The translations under genes and the position numbers were made by a program. Positions 1 through 9,800 of a DNA stretch of 32,315 nt are shown piece after piece. This stretch comes from Sphaeroforma arctica JP610 (lineage: Eukaryota; Opisthokonta; Ichthyosporea; Ichthyophonida). The notes below the pieces were generated by a model. It did no database searches. It worked only from the letters and a program-made list of their open reading frames with translations, and was not told where the DNA came from. The first letter of the stretch is position 1, and each line of letters starts with the position of its first letter. Location: NCBI RefSeq assembly GCF_001186125.1, contig NW_014040146.1, positions 6,188-38,502 of the forward strand. Reading direction: 5' to 3'.

Positions 1-234
1 CTATATATATACAATGGTACATAGTGTATGCTGTGAAATATAAAAGAGATAGTATTTGAAGTGCGTGATGTATTAACTATGACTTGTGAGGCGTTAATTG
101 CTTAACTAAGTCTTTTGAGGCTTTATTTACTCACTCGCTTGGAGTCTTGTTTTTCTGACAAATCTGTTGTATCCTCATGTTTTACAGTCTTTCCAGCTAA
201 GGAGGGGTGATGATTTTCGATCTAGCGGTTGTAA
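1..234. other. Unassigned AT-rich left edge
   Basis: No gene is supported here. A T-rich stretch ending in a tttacag acceptor-like sequence around 178-186 could be the end of an intron of a gene extending off the left edge, but no matching exon frame could be established. Confidence 0.3.
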
Positions 235-549
235 TTTGGGTATGAGCCTTGTGAATTCTGGCTTATTGTGCAGTTCTATCCGACACCTCATTGCGGCTGC
301 TACACGAAGGACTTAATGGTTCGAACTTGGATCCGAACATTGTTGGCCAAGGCTAATTGCGATGATGGTTTCATTCGTCGTCAATTGCGGTTATTACATG
401 AAGGAGTGATTCGACCTTGGATCCGAGAATTCTTGGTTCCGCCTGATTGTGATGATGTTTGCATCTTGCGATTGATAAGGTACTACAGCGCGAGTGAGCG
501 CGACTGTTTGGGACTGCATAGTACATACACGCTCTCTAAAATAAAATAA
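235..549 (+). CDS. Possible small ORF or exon with two 30-residue repeats
   Basis: This frame is open from after a stop at 232-234 to TAA at 547-549, about 104 codons. The first internal ATG is at 316-318. It contains two diverged copies of a roughly 30-residue unit, one starting VRTWIR and one starting IRPWIR, each followed about eight residues later by a CDD motif and then an Arg-rich IxRxxR segment. The DNA repeat is visible too: a cttggatccga block occurs in both copies. No known family is recognised. It could be the last exon of a gene running in from the left, a short peptide gene or a repeat remnant. No promoter or start decides between these. Its stop lies only about 235 bases before the TATA box of the next gene. 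Confidence 0.25.
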   Translation, partial: FGYEPCEFWLIVQFYPTPHCGCYTKDLMVRTWIRTLLAKANCDDGFIRRQLRLLHEGVIRPWIREFLVPPDCDDVCILRLIRYYSASERDCLGLHSTYTLSKIK

Positions 550-783
550 AAACGTCAACTTTGGACTTGGGGGGTGTGAAATTCCAACACATTCCGGAAA
601 GATCTGAAAAGTGATGATGGATAGTGAATCCAAATGAAAATCAGTGTAATCAAAATCAATAATATTGAGATAATCTCAATATTTATGGGGCAAAGGCAAG
701 CCACAGAAACAGAGGTTGAAAATAAATATTGATCGAGACTGTTCTGTGACAAAATCTGCGTACGAATATTTCGTATATAGTTA

Positions 784-794
784 TATATAAAAGG
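784..794 (+). promoter_or_regulatory. TATA box of p62-like gene A
   Basis: The sequence tatataaaagg lies 86 bases upstream of the ATG at 870, in an AT-rich leader with no intervening ATG in the coding frame. The paralogue on the other strand has a similar box at nearly the same distance from its start, which supports both. Confidence 0.6.
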
Positions 795-869
795 CACAGC
801 TACATGCATTCTATTTTCATATCATAATACAACAAGTAAACTTACAAATAAATCAAAACAAGTATTGAA

Positions 870-2990
870 ATGACGTCTATCAAGGTCATTAATGGCCCTA
901 GCGACATCCGTCGGCTGCGTGCGGCTAATTGGGTTGACGCAAAAAAACAAATCCTGTCACGTTTCGATGCGCAAAACTTCACGGCCAAGTACGTTGACGA
1001 GGACGGCGATGACGTGACCATTTCGACTGAAGATGAGTTCCAGGAGGCGTTAGAGCAGGCTACAGGCACCCTTCGTGTGATCCTGTTTGACGTCGAGAAG
1101 CGCTCTGATGTCTCTGATATACCTAATATACCGGTAATGTCCTCTGATTTTGATAAAGAAGACACCGTGTTGGTTGAACCGGTCGACGAGACGTGTGTGG
1201 AACCGACAGTGGACGAGCCTGAAGAGGTACAGCCAGTGGTTACTGAGTCACTGTCTGAAGATAGTGATGCAGAGGACATGGGCGAACAACAGGCCACTGT
1301 AGAGGCTGTGGACACAGAGCCAGAGAGCAATGCCAAAGACAAAGAGGGCGATGCAGGTCAGGCTGAGAATGAAGGTGATGTGAACAATGAATACAAGTCT
1401 GAAACACATGAAGTAACAGTAGCGAATAATGTAGAGACAGAAACAAGCGGATCAAAGGCAACTGATACTAAAGTAGCAGAGGAGACTGCAACTGATAATA
1501 AGGATGGCAAGAAGGAGGCACCGAAATTATTTGACTTCTTGGAGTGTGTTTTAGGGAAGGGTATCGGAGAGCTGGTGGAGAACCTGGCCAAGATTGATTT
1601 GCGCGAATACAAGGATGATTCAGAGCAGAACGAGTCTACTGAGAGTTCCGAAACAACAAAGAAGCGCATGCACCCCGGCGTGTTCTGTGACCAGTGTGAA
1701 AAGACCATAGTGGGTACTCGCTACACCTGTATGGTATGCCCTGACTACGACATGTGTGACACCTGCTATCAGAGAGTGGGACATCCCGAGAATCACACAC
1801 TTGTGTTGCGCCCTGTGCCTGACTCGGAAAGTGGTCATTACGGACGTCCTGGGCGGTTTTCTCATTTCACTCCCGAGTATCTGAGTGGTCCCGATAATTT
1901 TAACGAACACATGATGCGTATGGGACAAAGTAGCCGTAACATGTACGGTGGATATCCACACGGCCGTGGTGTTCAGTACAACTTTGGAGGTCCCAACATG
2001 CAAGGCAGTGCATATATGTTTGGCGTGCCTATGCACAGGGATGTACCAGTCGCTCACCCTGGCTGTACTGGTTGCCCACCTAGACAGTGTAGAGTATGCC
2101 AGCAACGCCGTGCCCCACCTCAGGCACGAACTGAGCCTATGACTTTGTTCAACTTTCTAGATACCCTCAGAGGTCGGCAGACAAACGGTAGCGGTGAGCG
2201 TAAGGCCGCCGATAACAGGTGTGGAACCAATGTCAATGGTAAGCATGAAGCCAAGACAAGCGGCAAATCTTGCACGGCAAAGGAGGAAGGTTCTAGCGAC
2301 AATCGCAAATGCTTCAAACCGAAATTGTCCAATGTTACTGTGCGCGTTGTCAATGAGAAGACCCGGCCAAAGGCGGATGAGTTTGTGAAGAAGGCTACAG
2401 AGCCTGAGACGCCCGCAAAGGTCGAGCAAACTCCCAAGACAAAGGTCGAGCAAACTCCCAAGACAAAGGTCGAGCAAACTCCCAAGACAAAGGTCGAGCA
2501 AACTCCCAAGACAAAGGTCGAGCAAACTAGCGAGACAAAGGTCGAGCAATCTCCGGAGTTAAAGGTCGAGCTATGTCCCGAGAGTGTCGCTGACAGTAAG
2601 AGTACCGAACAGACTGTGAGTCCTCCTGACAGCAAGAGTACACAACAGACTGTGAGTGCCCCTGACAGTAAGAGTGCGAAACAGACTGTGAGTGCTGATG
2701 ACAGTAAGAGCACCCAACAGCCTGTGAGTTCTGGTGACAGTAAAGGTACCGAACATGACCAGGGCGAATTTGTCATAGTGGAAACCGTGCCAGATATTGA
2801 AGAACCTTCTACGTCATCTGCTCCCAGCGCGTCTGCTAGTGGAGCTAGTACACCCAAGGAACATCTGGATATCATGCACACGCTATACGAGATGGGGTTC
2901 AAAGACCGTTCGCTGAATGCAGCATACATCCGTATGTATGGGTCGGATGTGAGTGAGATCGCCAACCGCTTGAGCGAGCGTAAGAGTTGA
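870..2990 (+). CDS. p62/SQSTM1-like autophagy adaptor A (PB1-ZZ-LIR-UBA), intronless
   Basis: This is a 706-residue protein in one exon. Residues 1-77 form a PB1 domain with the basic face (K5, R14, R15) and an acidic OPCA motif at 41-61 (YVDEDGD, then TEDEF), so it could self-polymerise as p62 does. Residues 267-312 are a complete ZZ zinc finger: C273, C276, C287, C290, C296, C299, H305 and H309. A Met/Gly/Tyr-rich region follows, then seven 8-residue KVEQTPKT-type repeats and about four and a half 12-residue DSKSTQQTVS-type repeats. EFVIVE at 633-638, in an acidic setting, fits an LC3-interacting motif (F634, V637). Residues about 664-705 are a UBA domain with MGF. There is no FW domain, so it resembles p62 more than NBR1. 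Known family role: it gathers ubiquitinated cargo for autophagy and scaffolds signalling in the cytoplasm. The ATG at 870 is chosen because the PB1 domain starts immediately after it. Confidence 0.93.
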   Translation: MTSIKVINGPSDIRRLRAANWVDAKKQILSRFDAQNFTAKYVDEDGDDVTISTEDEFQEALEQATGTLRVILFDVEKRSDVSDIPNIPVMSSDFDKEDTVLVEPVDETCVEPTVDEPEEVQPVVTESLSEDSDAEDMGEQQATVEAVDTEPESNAKDKEGDAGQAENEGDVNNEYKSETHEVTVANNVETETSGSKATDTKVAEETATDNKDGKKEAPKLFDFLECVLGKGIGELVENLAKIDLREYKDDSEQNESTESSETTKKRMHPGVFCDQCEKTIVGTRYTCMVCPDYDMCDTCYQRVGHPENHTLVLRPVPDSESGHYGRPGRFSHFTPEYLSGPDNFNEHMMRMGQSSRNMYGGYPHGRGVQYNFGGPNMQGSAYMFGVPMHRDVPVAHPGCTGCPPRQCRVCQQRRAPPQARTEPMTLFNFLDTLRGRQTNGSGERKAADNRCGTNVNGKHEAKTSGKSCTAKEEGSSDNRKCFKPKLSNVTVRVVNEKTRPKADEFVKKATEPETPAKVEQTPKTKVEQTPKTKVEQTPKTKVEQTPKTKVEQTSETKVEQSPELKVELCPESVADSKSTEQTVSPPDSKSTQQTVSAPDSKSAKQTVSADDSKSTQQPVSSGDSKGTEHDQGEFVIVETVPDIEEPSTSSAPSASASGASTPKEHLDIMHTLYEMGFKDRSLNAAYIRMYGSDVSEIANRLSERKS
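2418..2585 (+). repeat. Coding 24-bp tandem repeat, 7 units
   Basis: Units begin at 2418, 2442, 2466, 2490, 2514, 2538 and 2562. Each encodes K-V-E-[QL]-x-[PS]-[KE]-x. The first four are almost identical at DNA level, suggesting recent expansion; the last three have diverged. The period keeps frame, so copy number can change without breaking the protein. Confidence 0.9.
2592..2755 (+). repeat. Coding 36-bp tandem repeat, about 4.5 units
   Basis: Units begin at 2592, 2628, 2664, 2700 and 2736 (the last partial). Each encodes 12 residues starting DSK and ending near QTVS. This Ser/Thr-rich tract is likely disordered and a possible phosphorylation region. It links the KVEQ repeats to the LIR/UBA end. 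Confidence 0.88.
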
Positions 2991-4003
2991 GTAATCAGTG
3001 TTGGGATTGGTGTACTCGGCCTAGGTTTCATCCTAGGCACGGCACACGAAAGTTTAGATATTGAGAAAGCGCATATGTAAGCGCTGATTATCAATCCCGG
3101 TTAGCTGTGTGACTGGGAGGGTAGTAGAGTAGGTCATAATAATAATAAATACATAACACTGAATATGCTTGTACGAGAATTTAAAACAACTTGAATGCTT
3201 GTACGATAATTAAAATCAACTAGAACATGCAGACGGTTGATAGAGTGAGCACTCAGGAAGCCTGATGATAATCTATATTTTTATACCTTTGTTTCTGGCC
3301 ACTAGCGGTAGGCAAATAATAAACGACGTGTTGAGTTCATATCTTCAGTATGCGCGTGTGAATATATACTGCTTGTTGGCACGAGAAGACTACATAGAGA
3401 GATACAGTATAATGATGAGTACGCTAAGCTGTTGCGTTCTAACAATTAGTTATGCAGCAATTGATAATGTGCGATGATTATACTAAACACTTGAGTATCA
3501 AGACCAGTATGCTTATTCGAGATGAGAAAGGTGTGTGAGTTGTATACTATAAATAAAGAGTGAATTTACGAAACGTACTATTCAGGAGACCTAATAACAT
3601 ATTGATGGTAGCTGACGAAGACAATATTCATATGGCCGAGAAATTATAATACGCATTGCTAATCCCAGGACGTCGACAACACGAACCGACTATATCAAAC
3701 AGCCTAGCTTGATCAACTATGCACCTGAATATAAACTTCCAGTTGTTGAGCTCAACTAACGCATTTACAAAAGACTCAGTAGACTACGAATATCAGCATT
3801 ACACTCCGCAGGCGACCGGGTGTAGATCTTCTTTCTCAGTAGTATATCGAACTATATATTAAGACAGTGATGTTGTAGATATATGGTATGTGGTCGTGTG
3901 ATCTGTTGTTGTACACGTTTTACCAATTCGTGCCCACCGAGTGATTTGAAATAAATATGCAGGTGTCACCGAGTGTTTATCTATCATTTTTTTTGGGGGG
4001 GGG
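2991..4003. other. Spacer between p62-like gene A and the LRR gene
   Basis: No gene is supported. It holds the 3' untranslated region of gene A, a degenerate tandem duplication of about 30 bases at 3162-3222 (unit containing gaatgcttgtacga) and, at 3987-4003, a T-run followed by a G-run just before the next promoter. The small ORF at 3265-3477 shows no family features. Confidence 0.5.
3144..3149 (+). terminator. Candidate polyadenylation signal of gene A
   Basis: AATAAA lies 154 bases after the stop codon of p62-like gene A and is the first such hexamer downstream. Confidence 0.45.
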
Positions 4004-4010
4004 TATAATT
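4004..4010 (+). promoter_or_regulatory. TATA-like box of the LRR gene
   Basis: tataatt lies 84 bases before the chosen ATG at 4088, directly after a T-run/G-run. The spacing matches the TATA boxes of the p62-like genes. An upstream in-frame start-like codon at 4010 would fall on the box itself, which favours 4088. Confidence 0.4.
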
Positions 4011-4087
4011 TGCATGAAATACTTCACGTTAAATTCGCAATTAGGACTGTGCATGGATATCAGTGTACGGATACCAAGTCAACGAAC

Positions 4088-4676
4088 ATGAAGGTCTTAG
4101 CTTGCCTGCTGCTGCTTAATGCGGGGGCATTAGTGGCTGGGGATGGGGCCTTTATACAGCCGCCTGGGTTCAACTGTACGGTATGTTATACTACACACTG
4201 GGCACGAGTAGAGATCTTCAACACAAGCAACCATGTAAACAGTTGGGAACATTGTACAAGTGCTATACTATACACGTATACACACGCTGGGCTCAAGTAC
4301 ATTGAATATCTAGTTGAAGATAGTACGTATGCGTAATCCCAGCAACATTCAGCTTGTGTAGGTTTGATATGCAGCGCCGTGTGTGCAACCGTGTTGAGAG
4401 TAGAAGTTCTGTATTTTTGTGTGTACGTGTATGTTTTGTGTATAGATGCAGCTTGTCTTTATTAGAGACCTATCACAATAGAAAATAAGCGATTGTGGAA
4501 TGGATTGTATGGTTATGTCTTTGTTCCTCTGCCAATTTGTACTTCTATAGAAATGTTTTACATCATAGCAGCTCCGGTTGATGTGTACATCTTTGTAGTC
4601 AATCAGACTTGCTTTGAACTGGAATTCACTAGTATTGAATTAAACAGTGACAATTAAGCATATATACAATACTATA

Positions 4677-4728
<52 letters not shown>

Positions 4729-6630
4729 TGTGTATATGTATAGTTTTATATTTAGTTATATATATACATATTGGTTCACTTTTTAAACCACCGTTGCCGC
4801 AGATTTGTTTGATCTACACATCCAGTATGTATTTTTTCTGTGCCAGATTCACTTCAATATCCTCATACACCCTTCCCTTCATAATACTATATCCAGTTGC
4901 AAGGGATATCGATAGCTTGCGCAGGCTTATCACCTTACAAAATAGTAGTGCTGAGCTAAGAGCCGATTGTGCTCATATAACCCATTGCCTGCGTTGTAAC
5001 CCTACTGCAGGTGAATGATGCCGACGGTGTGCGTACTCTAATGTCGTGTGTTGCAGCCCCGGGGTCGCTGTCGTTGAACCTCGACATGCGAAATCTCGAT
5101 AAGGTGGCCGAGGGAGCATTCAAAGGTATTATGAATGGTTGTATTGAGATATTGTGATGTATATCCACAGTTGTTTTGTGATATGGTGATGCATATACTT
5201 TGTTGACAGTTGTGCCGGGCCATGTAATGTACTAGTCTACGGACGGATGTTGTAGGGTGTCGGGTCCTTAACACTTTTATATAGTGCAACTTTTGTTACA
5301 AATAGGTCAACTTATGTTTTAACGTCAACTTATGTTTTATATATGTCAACTTTTTATAGTATTTCAGCTTATGTTTCCTGCATCCGAGATAGATTATCAT
5401 ACACATAAATTATAGAATTGCTTATTTCTTCTCTCTTATCCACTCCAGCGAGGACACGAATGGCACATACCGTTCACTTTAAGGAGATGTACTATTCCAT
5501 ACGTAGATTAGAACAGCGCTAGAGCCTCGTATGCTCCGCCCTTATTACGGCTTAGACACATAATACACACACTGTATGGTGACGCTAGCGCCTCCCCGCG
5601 TTCGCTTCATATAGCATACCTACCAAGAACACGTATCTCTTCCTACACCCTTACTGTTCATTCCGCGCACACGGTCAGTAGCACTGGAGCGTTGCATCAC
5701 ATCCACAGTGTTACTGTCCATGCGCTGGTTGTCTCATCTTTCCCTTGCCTCCCATCCAACGTATCACAGGCCTTACCGTCCCACTGATTGATCTTAGTCA
5801 CAACAATCTCAAGACACTCCCTGGGAACACGCTCTGTGGCAATGCGACGGGTATGTACGCGTTAGAGAAGGTTGATGTAGGCTGTTTACATACTGATCGC
5901 GGGTTCTAGATAATATGTGTATGAGTATGCCATCCTATAGATCGATATAGTATGTGCATTTTCTTACATTCTAGGCCTGTCGGTGTCCAGCACTGCTGCA
6001 CTCCACACCGAATGCTGGCGCAGGTGGTGTGTATGTACATCCCACACGAGGTGTTATATACGTACATATATCCAAGCTCATCAGTACAACAGATAGTATA
6101 CATACATATCTCCAAGGTCAGCGACACAACAGATAGCTCCATTACACCCGCATAATTCTTTCTCAAAGGCATCCCAACACTTCACCGACAACACAGGAGC
6201 CCAAAGCGTCTTGACGATTGTGCTGGATCACAACTTCCTCTCTACGTTTGATGTGAACACGTTCGCGGGCTGTGCCAATCTCACGGACCTGTCTGTGCAG
6301 TACAACGCTGAGCTAAAAGGCCCATTTCCCAACGATATGCTGAAGGACTCTGCGTTGACACTGCAGTTCATACGGATGAGTGGCCATGGTATGACGGTAC
6401 TACCGGTCGAGTGGCTCGAAGGGCTGGTATGTGGAGAGAGAGACACTGCAGTACAAAAGCACTCGTTTAGCATGACATACGTATATATTTATATATTTAT
6501 ATATATATATATAAGTACGCACACATATATATATGTATATATATAAGTACACATACACACACACACATATATATATACATATATATATATAAGTACGCAC
6601 ACACATATATATATATATATAAGTACACAT

Positions 6631-6662
<32 letters not shown>

Positions 6663-6799
6663 GTGTGTATCTGTATGGACATGCATATGGATAAGGATAT
6701 TTGTAAGTATATGTACATTGATGTATGTATATATATGTATGCATGTATGTTGGCCTGTATGTAGTAGTAGTATGTATGTATGTATGTATGTATAGTATA

Positions 6800-6840
<41 letters not shown>

Positions 6841-9800
6841 CGTGTGTGTATGTATATATGTATATTTATATCCATATGTATGTATATGTCTTTCTATTTT
6901 GATATTGTCTCAACCACTCACTCACTACAGATGTACAGAAGTTTTATGCATCTCTACAAACACCTCTCACATCTAGTAGCCACGTATTACAATAAACCAC
7001 CCTAATATCAGGAAGCACTACACGCCACCGATACGTGGTAGTCACACCCTGTAGTACTCTATAAATACACACAGGAGGGTCTGCACGAACTAGTCCTTCG
7101 AGAAGGGCCTCTAACGACAATCACAAACCCACTACCGAAGGCATTGGGGACCAACCTTACACGACTAGACCTATCACACAACCGCATCAACACACTACCT
7201 AGCGCGTGCATGATCAGCAACCTCACCAAACTGGAAGCCTTGCAGCTGCGGGCAAATGCCATAGCGGATGTGAAGTCTCTGCGGTTTGACCACACCCTGT
7301 CCGTGTCCACTGTAGATCTCACAATGAACAAAATCACCACGCTGGAGGAGGGTGTGTCTGACAGACTATGATAAGAGTGTGTGTGTGACAGACTATGATA
7401 TGAGTGTATGTGTGACAGACTGTGATATGAGTGGGTGTCTGACAGACTGTGATATGAGTGTGTGTCTGACAGACTATGATATGAGTGTATGTCTGAAAGA
7501 CTGTGATATGAGTGTGTTTGAGATGCGTGTACTGTATGTGTCCGCCTTGCCGTGTATATTGGTTATGCATTTGGCGTATATCAGTAATCGTGTCTGTGCA
7601 GGCTGTGCGTGTGTATGTATGTGTGTGTATGTGTGTGCGTGTCTGTGTGTCTGTGTATGCCCATATTATATCATCACGCAGACACGTACACCCGCATCCG
7701 AATACATGTCACATATACTAACACACCCCAACCGACTATTACACGGTGCTACTTGCACAGGGTGTCTGTACCGTCTGAATGCACTGAAGGGTTTGCGGTC
7801 GCTTGACTTGAGTGGCAACGGACTGCACACCATTGCTCAGAGTGTCTTTGGAAACAGCTCATGGCCCCATCTCACCACACTCAACCTCGCGCATAATGCT
7901 CTCACGCGGATCGACATACCTCTGTTTAAAGGTATGTGTGTGGGGTATCGATTGATGTTTTGATGTCAATTGTTGTATATATATATATATATATATATAT
8001 GTTTGTGTGTATACAAGACGGCGGAATGTATGCATTTGTATAACCTTTGGAGATTAGATGTTAACCCTAGCGCGGGCGAAGGTATCAGCAAGAGGCAAGG
8101 CAGGTCGCAGCGACTAATACAAAACACGTTGATCTCCCACAACCCAGGCCTTGGAAACTTGACAGATCTGGTGCTAAGTTACAATCAGATCGCCGTCATC
8201 GAACCCACCGTGTGGACTGGGTTGGCCCATTTATTGGCCCTGCGATTGCGTGGTAATGCCCTCAAGGCACTACTGAATCACACGCTCGACGATGTACGGC
8301 CTACACTGGAGACACTCGACATGTCTCACAACCAGATCCAATCTGTGGCCACAGGTATGTACAACTCACACAGCAATGCCGATTGGACCGCTACATAGGC
8401 CATACGCACCATCCTGTTCTTGTGTGTTTTGTTCCGTTCGTGTGGTGTGTTGTCTTTGCTTGATTGGTTGATACATTGGAATAGCGCTATACAATTCACA
8501 TTATAAGTATATGTATTGTATATGTATTTTATATTACCCATTCTAAGTATATTTATTGCATATGTATTGTATGATACACATTCTAAGTATATGTATGGTA
8601 TATTACCCATTCTCAGTATATGTGTTGTATATGTATTGTATAGTACACATTCTAAGTATTGTATATTACTCATTCTAAGTATATGTACGTATCAGGCTCA
8701 CCCATTCGCGAACCTCCAACGGTGTACGTGACGGGCCAGCTCATCAATGCACCCCACCCACTCGAGATGCGCCACTTTGCATCGGTGGGTGATAAGTTGT
8801 TTTGTTGTCTACATTGTACAGTGGCTCTGGCAGTATTGCATACGGGTAGTTGTGTGGCAGTGTATCTATATGCCTATATCTGTGTATATAACCAGTAATC
8901 TATATATAACGTGGTCATCGGCTTATATCCGTGTATATAACCAGTAATCTATATACACGTAGCCATTGGCTTATATCCTTGTATATAACCAGTAACCTAT
9001 ATATACGTAGCCATTGGCCTATATCCGTATATAAACCAGTAATATTTATATATACGCAGCCATTGGCCTATATCCGTATATATATCCAGTAATCTATATA
9101 TATGTAACCATTGACATGTCACTCTGTCAAGCCTTGCCTCTCTACTTGGCACTCAGTCCATCATACTGCCTTTAACCTAGCACCACCTTATACCGTCCCA
9201 TTCAGACAGTATACTCAGCTTTAGCGCATCCTCATTCACTAACGTCTCATATGTTGTACTGCATGCTTTCTCACTCTCTCGCTCACACACCCACACACTC
9301 TCTCTCTCACTCTCTCACAAACTCACTCACTCTCACACTCACTTTCTCTCTCGCACACGCACACTCACTCACTCTCTCTCTCTCTCTCGCACACACACAC
9401 TCACACACACTCTCTCTCTCTCTCGCACACACACACTCACTCACTCTCTCTCTCTCTCTCTCTTCTCCATTGTTTGGAACAGACGTCTTCGTGAACATGA
9501 CTAAGCTGCGCACACTCGACTTGTCCTTCAATAACATTGCATCACTGCCCGACGATACGTTTGGCTGCTGTGGTATGTTGTGAGTCCTGGTGTAAGGGTG
9601 TGATACCTAGATATGGATGTTGTGTGTATGTATGTATATCAGGACTTGATGTATTCTAAATCATGTGTATGTTGTGCTCTATACATGCATGTGGTTGTTC
9701 GGGTTTTGTGGATATCCGCGTAGTGCAACGTAGCACTGAAGTCTCTTATAGCTGGCTCTCCCGAGCAACCCACTGTGTCGCTGCAGGTTGTTGGCGGAGT

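Noticed and set aside
592-599. TTCCGGAA upstream of gene A, and TTCnnGAA at 26783-26790 and 26859-26866 upstream of gene B, as heat-shock elements
   Set aside because: Each is only a two-unit pair rather than three or more alternating GAA units, so chance occurrence in AT-rich DNA is likely.
2120-3094. 324-residue open frame opposite p62-like gene A
   Set aside because: It is a shadow of the in-frame 24- and 36-base coding repeats, with Leu/Cys-rich repeats mirroring KVEQTPKT; it has no domain of its own.
6400-6976. Several Tyr/Ile/Cys-rich frames on both strands
   Set aside because: They are translations of TA/CA microsatellites inside an intron.
7352-7963. 203-residue frame joining a Cys/Asp/Tyr 9-residue repeat to LRR exon 6
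   Set aside because: The repeat lies in an intron and its frame differs from that of exon 5; exon 5 and exon 6 join exactly in phase without it.
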